Under the pieces are notes generated by a model, which had not been told where the DNA came from, did not search any database, and was given only the letters and a program-made list of their open reading frames with translations. The position numbers were made by a program, and so were the translations under genes. From the NCBI GenBank assembly GCA_910577805.1, contig CAJTOE010000028.1, positions 1 to 19,529 on the forward strand: a stretch of 19,529 nucleotides of DNA, given 5' to 3'. Positions within the stretch are counted from its first letter, which is position 1. Each line of letters starts with the position of its first letter. Origin of the DNA: an uncultured Oscillospiraceae bacterium (GTDB taxonomy: Bacteria > Bacillota > Clostridia > Oscillospirales > Oscillospiraceae). This document shows, piece by piece, positions 15,825-19,529 of the stretch.

Positions 15825-16039
15825 CCCTCATCCGTCACGGCTTCGCCGTGCCTCCCTACCCCCTCTGTCTCGCTGCGCTCGACATCTCCCCCTGACAGGG
15901 GGAGTCGGCCTTCCCCCGTGAGGGGGAAGGCTTCGAACACTGGCACTCACTAGACTGTGGAGTAGTATCGATAGGCGCAGCGAAAAGCCTTCCCCCCTGG
16001 CGGGGGAAGGTGGCTGGCCGCAGGCCAGACGGATGAGGG
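15825..16039 (+). repeat. Palindromic repeat copy E, 215 bp, with nested insertion
   Basis: Same termini and orientation as D. The left stem is CACGGC-ttc-GCCGTG and the right stem TGGCC-gca-GGCCA. About 56 bp (15853-15908) are inserted between the left stem and the first CCTTCCCCC hairpin. The insert has its own CTCCCCC-tgaca-GGGGGAG hairpin and a near-palindrome TGTCTCGCTGCGCTCGACA. The core is altered (CTGTGGAGTAGTAT in place of CTGCACAGTAGTCT). It starts 16 nt after the gyrA stop in the same direction. The stretch 16040-16114 between E and F contains nothing recognisable. Confidence 0.9.
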
Positions 16040-16114
16040 GGGGAAGGGAGAAGTCCGCAGAGCAGTAGCGGCCTGTGGCCGCGGGGAAGTGCAGGGGAGA
16101 ACTTCGGCTTCACA

Positions 16115-16276
16115 CCCTCATCCGTCACGGCTCCGCCGTGCCACCTTCCCCCGTTAGGGGGAAGGCTTCGAACACTGGCACTCACTAGACTGCACAGTAG
16201 TCTCGATAGGCGCACCGATAAGCCTTCCCCCCTGGCGGGGGAAGGTGGCGCCGCCGCAGGCGGTGACGGATGAGGG
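16115..16276 (+). repeat. 162-bp palindromic repeat, copy F
   Basis: A full element in the same orientation as D and E, of the same length as A and D. The left stem is CACGGC-tcc-GCCGTG and the right stem CCGCC-gca-GGCGG. The core has CACTCACTAGACTGCACAGT and GATAGGCGC, nearly identical to D. It is followed by a G-run (16277-16280). Confidence 0.92.
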
Positions 16277-16295
16277 GGGGAAGGGGAAGCAGTCC

Positions 16296-16333
16296 CAAAA
16301 AGCAAGAGCGTACCGCTAATACGGTACGCTCTT
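16296..16333 (-). terminator. Intrinsic terminator of the XRE regulator gene
   Basis: A perfect 12-bp inverted repeat, AAGAGCGTACCG (16304-16315) and CGGTACGCTCTT (16322-16333), with a 6-nt loop. On the minus strand it is followed by GCTTTTT. The stem overlaps the stop codon of the regulator (16334-16332). Confidence 0.88.
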
Positions 16334-16568
16334 AATCTTTAAATTCAAACAGCTTGCAGAGTGGAATGTTGAGGGCGTTTGCAATATCAATTAAAGTATC
16401 TAAGCTGCAAGAACTAACGCCTGATTCTATTCTTTGCATATAATTTGTACTGATTCCATCTTCTCCACATCTGGCCGCCAGTTGTTCTTGTGTGAACTGC
16501 ATTTTTTTGCGGTAGTGCAGAATATTCAGCCCTATCAGCATCCATTCCTCCCAATGGCGTTTATCCAT
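16332..16568 (-). CDS. Small XRE-family helix-turn-helix regulator
   Basis: A 78-residue protein that is little more than one Cro/C1-type helix-turn-helix: LNILHYRKKMQFTQEQLAARC (14-34), recognition region STNYMQRIESG (40-50), then TLIDIANALNIPLCKLFEF (58-76). It is probably a DNA-binding repressor or activator. The start at 16568 is preferred because GGTGAG lies just upstream; a longer in-frame start at 16637 would add a hydrophobic, unrelated leader. It is more AT-rich than the surrounding housekeeping genes, suggesting acquisition. It is divergent from the membrane-RNase HI gene, and the shared spacer has a palindrome (16636-16652) that could be its operator. Target genes are not known; the divergent neighbour is the best candidate. 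Confidence 0.85.
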   Translation of the reverse strand: MDKRHWEEWMLIGLNILHYRKKMQFTQEQLAARCGEDGISTNYMQRIESGVSSCSLDTLIDIANALNIPLCKLFEFKD

Positions 16569-16635
16569 ATGCTCACCCCAAGTTATTGTATCGAAAAAGA
16601 GAAGGATGATTAACAAATAATATTGCAGGAAAACC

Positions 16636-16652
16636 AAACAAACTGTTTGTTT
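16636..16652. promoter_or_regulatory. Operator-like palindrome in the divergent spacer
   Basis: AAACAAAC-T-GTTTGTTT is a perfect 8-bp inverted repeat with a 1-nt centre. Its right arm coincides with the -35 (TTGTTT, 16647-16652) of the rightward promoter. Palindromes of the ACAA/TTGT type are common for XRE repressors, so it is a candidate binding site for the adjacent regulator. This is inference. Confidence 0.6.
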
Positions 16653-16675
16653 TTCGAGCTTATATGTAGTATAAT
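16647..16675 (+). promoter_or_regulatory. Promoter of the membrane-RNase HI gene
   Basis: TTGTTT (16647-16652) and consensus TATAAT (16670-16675) are separated by 17 bp and lie about 20 nt upstream of the ATG at 16696. The -35 overlaps the palindrome, so binding there would block transcription. Confidence 0.72.
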
Positions 16676-16695
16676 ACTTCTTGAGGAGTGGTATT

Positions 16696-17328
16696 ATGAA
16701 TCAACTGCTTTTAATGCTTGAAATAATAGGTGCTGTTGTGGTAATATATTTCCTAACCCCAATCATTATTGCACTCTTTCTCGGAGCCTTCTGTCCTCTC
16801 TACCAAATCGTGGAAAAAATCTACAACTGCATGGCCGGCCTCCTCTACCCCTGGAGATGGTATAAACAGAATCAGAAAAGGAACGAACCTATGAAAACAG
16901 TCATCATCTATACAGACGGAGCCTGCTCCGGCAACCCTGGTCCCGGCGGCTGGGGCGCCATCCTCATGTACGGCGATTATAAAAAAGAACTCTCCGGCGG
17001 AGAGGCCCAGACTACCAATAACCGTATGGAGCTCACCGGAGTCATTTCCGCCCTGGAGGCCCTGAAGCAGCCTTGTATCGTGGAACTGTATTCCGACAGC
17101 AAATACGTCATAGACGCGCTGTCAAAGGGCTGGGCGAAGGGCTGGAGGGCGCGGAATTGGGTCAAGCCGGATAAGAAGCCCGCATTGAACCCGGATTTAT
17201 GGGCGCGCCTCCTGGAGCTGTACGAATACCACACCGTCAACCTGCACTGGGTCAAGGGCCACGCCAGCAACCCGTATAATAACCGCTGTGACGAGCTGGC
17301 GGTAGCGGAGAGCCAAAAGTACCGTTAA
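16696..17328 (+). CDS. rnhA: Ribonuclease HI with N-terminal membrane segment (in-frame fusion)
   Basis: From ATG 16696 (GAGGAG 7 nt upstream) the frame encodes 210 residues. Residues 1-65 are hydrophobic then basic: LLLMLEIIGAVVVIYFLTPI (4-23), IIALFLGAF, then YPWRWYKQNQKRNEP, predicting one or two membrane helices with the RNase in the cytoplasm. The remaining 145 residues, from an internal ATG at 16891, are a complete RNase HI: D9 (YTDGACSGNPGPGG), E47 (NNRMELTG), D69 (YSDSKYV), H124 (WVKGHAS) and D134, numbered from that ATG. RNase HI cuts the RNA strand of RNA-DNA hybrids. An AAAGGA 9 nt before 16891 could give a soluble form, so the cell may make either or both. The first 65 codons are AT-rich compared with the GC-rich nuclease part, suggesting a recent junction. 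Confidence 0.85.
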   Translation: MNQLLLMLEIIGAVVVIYFLTPIIIALFLGAFCPLYQIVEKIYNCMAGLLYPWRWYKQNQKRNEPMKTVIIYTDGACSGNPGPGGWGAILMYGDYKKELSGGEAQTTNNRMELTGVISALEALKQPCIVELYSDSKYVIDALSKGWAKGWRARNWVKPDKKPALNPDLWARLLELYEYHTVNLHWVKGHASNPYNNRCDELAVAESQKYR

Positions 17329-17352
17329 AACGCCCCACCTCCCCCCTTATTT

Positions 17353-17381
17353 CCCCCTTATGGGGGAGGGGGAAAACCCCC
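17353..17381. other. Competing C5/G5 hairpins after rnhA
   Basis: The order CCCCC (17353-17357), TTAT, GGGGG (17362-17366), A, GGGGG (17368-17372), AAAA, CCCCC (17377-17381) permits alternative 5-bp GC stems. It lies 24 nt after the rnhA stop and may limit read-through into the tRNA, but there is no T-run on the plus strand. It may be a decayed repeat copy, since CCACCTCCCCCC precedes it. Confidence 0.4.
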
Positions 17382-17404
17382 GCAAAAAAATTTCCCAAAC
17401 CCCC

Positions 17405-17432
17405 TTGACATTCCCCAAAAATATGCTATAAT
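17405..17432 (+). promoter_or_regulatory. tRNA-Gly promoter (consensus, extended -10)
   Basis: TTGACA (17405-17410) and TATAAT (17427-17432) have a 16-bp spacer, with TGC immediately before the -10 (extended -10). The tRNA begins 14 nt after the -10. Confidence 0.88.
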
Positions 17433-17445
17433 TCATACTGTTGTT

Positions 17446-17521
17446 GCGAGTGTAGCTCATCTGGTAGAGCGCCACCTTGCCAAGGTGGAGGTAGCGAGTT
17501 CGAGCCTCGTCACTCGCTCCA
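17446..17521 (+). tRNA. tRNA-Gly (anticodon GCC), CCA encoded
   Basis: A complete 76-nt cloverleaf. The acceptor arm is GCGAGTG (17446-17452) with CACTCGC (17511-17517), then T and encoded CCA. The D stem is GCTC/GAGC. The anticodon stem is CCACC/GGTGG around TTGCCAA, with GCC at 17479-17481. The T stem GCGAG/CTCGT surrounds TTCGAGC. It reads GGC and GGU glycine codons. It has its own promoter and terminator, so it is a single-gene transcript. Confidence 0.96.
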
Positions 17522-17525
17522 GAGC

Positions 17526-17561
17526 AAAGGACGTTCCAAAACGGAGCGTCCTTTCTCTTTT
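17526..17561 (+). terminator. Terminator of the tRNA-Gly transcript
   Basis: AAAGGACGTTCC (17526-17537) pairs with GGAGCGTCCTTT (17543-17554) with one G-T wobble and a 5-nt loop. CTCTTTT follows. It begins 5 nt after the tRNA. Confidence 0.88.
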
Positions 17562-17583
17562 GCGAAAAAGTGCGAAAAAAGCG

Positions 17584-17617
17584 TAAAAAATGGGGAACGG
17601 CTCTCACCGCTCCCCAT
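17584..17617 (-). terminator. Terminator of the phospho-sugar mutase gene
   Basis: On the minus strand TGGGGAGCGG (17616-17607) pairs with CCGTTCCCCA (17600-17591), one G-T pair, with a 6-nt loop, followed by six T (17590-17585). It lies 5 nt after the final stop of the interrupted gene and converges with the tRNA terminator. Confidence 0.88.
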
Positions 17618-17621
17618 AAAA

Positions 17622-17837
17622 TTATCCCTTCAAGGACTCCGCCCAGGCCGCGTACTTCGCAACCTTCGCGTCACAGTCCTCTTTGTTGGCTCCGTTAGCC
17701 AGGATGTACACCTTGACCTTCGGCTCCGTGCCGGAGGGCCGCACAATCAGGCTGGTGCCGTCGGACATCTCGTACCGCAGGACGTTGGAGCCGGTCAGCT
17801 CCATGGTGGTCTTGTCCCCGGTGGCCACCGTCACCAC
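17622..17837 (-). pseudogene. C-terminal domain of the phospho-sugar mutase, detached by an in-frame TAG
   Basis: The same frame as the 17850-19337 coding region continues after a TAG codon (17852-17850) to a TAA at 17622. This part carries the phosphate-binding signature RPSGTEPKVKVYI of domain 4 of the alpha-D-phosphohexomutase superfamily, without which the enzyme usually works poorly or not at all. It may be untranslated. Alternatively it may restart at GTG 17837, which has AAGGA 7 nt upstream and would give a 71-residue domain. The listed start is that GTG; sequence between TAG and GTG is also in frame and coding-like. The shared reading frame and intact terminator argue for a very recent stop mutation or a sequence error. 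Confidence 0.8.
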
Positions 17838-17849
17838 GCTGCCGTCCTT

Positions 17850-19337
17850 CTAATCCTTCTGCTGGGCCACCGCCACCCCGGCGATCTCCACCGGAGGCTT
17901 CTCCCGCAGGCCGGCCATCAGGTCCGCCATCTTCTTCAGGCCGTCCAGACCGGGCATGACCAGATTCATGGTCCGCTCACCGTAGCAGCCGTACTTCTCA
18001 TACAGCGCCATCAGCGCGTCGTACAGCGTCATATTCTGGCCCGCGTACCAGGCCGCCATCTCACTGAGGGCCACAGAAGCGGTCACCGCGTCCTTGTCCC
18101 GGACGAAGCTGCCCAGCATGTAGCCGTAGGACTCCTCATAGGACATAATGACATTGCCCTCGCCGCTGCCCTCCAGCTGGTCCTTCTTCTGGGCCAGGAA
18201 CTTGAAGCCGGTGAACGTGTCAAAGCACTGCAGGCCGTTGACCTCGGCCACCTTCCGGGCCATCTCCGTGGTCACGATGGTCTTGAGGGCCACAGGATTC
18301 TGCGGCAGTTTTCCCGTGCGCTTCATGGCCCCGATCAGATAGTCCAGCAGCAGCACGCCGGTCTGGTTGCCGGTGAGGACCTTGAACTCCCCATTGCCGG
18401 TGTTGACCATGATGCCCACCCGGTCCGCGTCGGGGTCGGAGCCGAGAATAAAGTCCGCGCCCTCTTTTTTGGCGATCTCCACCGCCAGCGCAAAGCCCTC
18501 CGGATTTTCCGGGTTGGGGGAGGCCACAGTGGGGAAATTGCCGTCAATGACCATCTGCTCCGGGACGCAGATCACATGCTTCATGCCCAGACGCTTGAGG
18601 GCTTCGGGAATGAGCTTGTGGCCGGTGCCGTGGAAGGGCGTGTAAACCATCTTGAAGGTATCCGCGACCTTTTCCACCGCCTCTTTATCGTTGACCTGCG
18701 CCATCGCGTTGGCCAGGAACTTTTCGTCGGTCTCCTCCCCCATCATGGTGATGGGCGCGGGGCTTGCGCAGTCCAGCTTTGCGCCGGTCAGCACATCCAG
18801 CTCCTGCATGATTTTGGCGACCTCGTCGGCGTGCTTGGGGGGAAGCTGCGCGCCGTCCTCCCAGTAGACCTTGTAGCCGTTGTACTCCTTGGGGTTATGG
18901 CTGGCGGTGATGTTGATACCGGCGATGCAGCCGTACTCCCGGATGGCAAAGGAAAGCTCCGGGGTGGGGCGCAGGGCGTCGAACAGCCGCACGGGAATGC
19001 CGTTGCAGGACATCACCTTCGCGGCCTCCTGGGCAAAGACTTCCGAGTTATTGCGGCAGTCGTAGCACACGGCCACGCCCCGCTGGACCGCCTCCGGGCC
19101 TTCCGCCAGGATGACCTGGGCAAAGGCCTGGGTGGCATGGCGGACGGTGTACACATTCATGCGGTACAGACCCATGCCCATGGTGCCCCGGAGACCGGCG
19201 GTACCGAACGAGAGCTGCTCAAAGAAGCGGGACTCGATTTCTTTTTCGTCGTTCTGGATGGCGGTCAGCTCGGCCTTCTCCTCCTGGGAGAGCACGGCGC
19301 TGTCCAGCCAGCTTTGGTAAGTATCACGATAGGACAT
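17850..19337 (-). CDS. Phospho-sugar mutase (phosphoglucomutase family), truncated at residue 495 by TAG
   Basis: Alpha-D-phosphohexomutase superfamily enzyme, probably phosphoglucomutase (glucose-1-P to glucose-6-P), closest in pattern to PgcA-type proteins; a phosphopentomutase or phosphomannomutase role is not excluded. Visible motifs are FGTAGLRGTMGMG (44-56), the active serine S145 in TASHNPKEYNGYK, the metal loop GSDPDADRVG (299-308), and the sugar-binding TGFKFLAQK and SYEESYGYMLG (399-409). The protein stops at AQQKD-TAG. Reading through would give 571 residues, the normal length, with domain 4 in the same frame. The TAG falls where relatives commonly have Tyr after Asp, one base away from TAC or TAT. 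The start has AGGAGGT 8 nt upstream. A single-gene transcript is likely, with its own promoter (19375-19403) and terminator. Confidence 0.9.
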   Translation of the reverse strand: MSYRDTYQSWLDSAVLSQEEKAELTAIQNDEKEIESRFFEQLSFGTAGLRGTMGMGLYRMNVYTVRHATQAFAQVILAEGPEAVQRGVAVCYDCRNNSEVFAQEAAKVMSCNGIPVRLFDALRPTPELSFAIREYGCIAGINITASHNPKEYNGYKVYWEDGAQLPPKHADEVAKIMQELDVLTGAKLDCASPAPITMMGEETDEKFLANAMAQVNDKEAVEKVADTFKMVYTPFHGTGHKLIPEALKRLGMKHVICVPEQMVIDGNFPTVASPNPENPEGFALAVEIAKKEGADFILGSDPDADRVGIMVNTGNGEFKVLTGNQTGVLLLDYLIGAMKRTGKLPQNPVALKTIVTTEMARKVAEVNGLQCFDTFTGFKFLAQKKDQLEGSGEGNVIMSYEESYGYMLGSFVRDKDAVTASVALSEMAAWYAGQNMTLYDALMALYEKYGCYGERTMNLVMPGLDGLKKMADLMAGLREKPPVEIAGVAVAQQKD

Positions 19338-19374
19338 TTGAAACGACCTCCTGTTAAAAAATAGAACTGGCTAT

Positions 19375-19403
19375 ATTGTAGCATAAACGCTGAAATATTT
19401 CCA
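19375..19403 (-). promoter_or_regulatory. Phospho-sugar mutase promoter
   Basis: On the minus strand TGGAAA (19403-19398) and TACAAT (19380-19375) have a 17-bp spacer, and TGC precedes the -10 (extended -10, as at the tRNA promoter). The leader is about 30 nt. Confidence 0.65.
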
Positions 19404-19465
19404 GAGGTTTTTCCAAAAATCACAGAGGGGGTTTTTGAGAGGGGGAGACTGCTTTCTTCGTCTCC

Positions 19466-19529
19466 CCCTCATCCGTCTGGCCTGCGGCCATCCACCTTCC
19501 CCCGCCAGGGGGGAAGGCTTATCGGTGCG
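19466..19529 (-). repeat. Palindromic repeat copy G, truncated by window end
   Basis: It begins CCCTCATCCGTC, then a CTGGCC-tgc-GGCCAT stem with one mispair, a CCTTCCCCC-GCCA-GGGGGGAAGG hairpin and GGCTTATCGGTGCG. This is the 'end 2' half in the orientation of copy A and matches the reverse complement of copy F up to the window edge. It lies upstream of the phospho-sugar mutase promoter. Confidence 0.9.

Noticed and set aside
14195..15946. 583-residue open frame on the minus strand opposite gyrA (and similar long frames opposite gyrB, dnaN, recF, yidC and jag)
   Set aside because: These are antisense shadows of GC-rich genes. They match no family, lack sensible starts or ribosome-binding sites, and overlap unambiguous gyrA, gyrB and other genes over their full length.
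2695..16276. CRISPR array
   Set aside because: The repeated units are palindromic, 162 bp long, kilobases apart and lack regular spacers; no cas genes are present.
17850..17852. TAG recoding (for example pyrrolysine) in the phospho-sugar mutase
   Set aside because: dnaN (9044-9046) and remB (10627-10629) end at TAG in this window at normal protein length, no recoding structure is evident, and relatives commonly have Tyr at the site. A nonsense mutation, split gene or base-call error is simpler.

Overview
The window is the chromosomal replication-origin neighbourhood of a GC-rich, Gram-positive anaerobe, most likely a gut member of the Oscillospiraceae/Clostridia. The case rests on gene order: leftward rpmH-rnpA-yidD-yidC-jag, rightward dnaA-dnaN-yaaA-recF-remB-(PH-domain gene)-gyrB-gyrA, and a YaaO-like decarboxylase followed by holB and ricT/yaaT. 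All three blocks resemble the Bacillus subtilis origin region. The family assignment is inference from protein sequence and base composition; no search was possible.

Layout. 1-2596 (minus): partial ricT, holB and an Orn/Lys/Arg decarboxylase-family gene, joined by overlaps or very short gaps. 2609-2870: a hairpin with a T-run, then a 162-bp palindromic repeat. 2871-5881 (minus): jag, yidC, yidD, rnpA and rpmH, driven by a consensus promoter at 5969-5998. 5999-6316: divergent rpmH/dnaA spacer with a strong hairpin, a half copy of the repeat and the dnaA promoter. 6317-7636: dnaA. 7637-7939: probable oriC with clustered DnaA boxes. 7940-13048: dnaN, yaaA, recF, remB, PH-domain gene and gyrB, tightly packed. 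13049-13312: spacer mostly filled by a full repeat. 13313-15808: gyrA. 15809-16295: two more repeats, one carrying a nested insertion. 16296-17328: a small AT-rich patch with an XRE-type regulator divergent from a gene coding for a membrane segment fused in frame to RNase HI. 17446-17521: tRNA-Gly(GCC). 17622-19337 (minus): a phospho-sugar mutase interrupted by one in-frame TAG. 19466-19529: the start of another repeat.

How it works together. Replication initiates at the DnaA-box cluster, and both flanking blocks are transcribed away from it. The right arm encodes initiator, sliding clamp, recombination mediator and gyrase. The left arm encodes ribosomal protein L34, RNase P protein, the membrane insertase pair YidD/YidC and the RNA-binding protein Jag/KhpB.

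The most unusual content is not a protein system. It is a family of 162-bp, polarised, nearly palindromic intergenic repeats: three full-length copies of exactly 162 bp, one 215-bp copy with an insertion, one half, one terminal remnant and one copy cut by the window edge. Their subterminal stems are swapped as base-paired units (TGGCC/GGCCA, CCGCC/GGCGG, CACGGC/GCCGTG), which suggests the fold is maintained. Other points worth attention are the interrupted phospho-sugar mutase with a plausible restart site, the membrane-RNase HI fusion, unusual quinolone-pocket residues in both gyrase subunits, and a terminator-like hairpin directly upstream of the decarboxylase ribosome-binding site.
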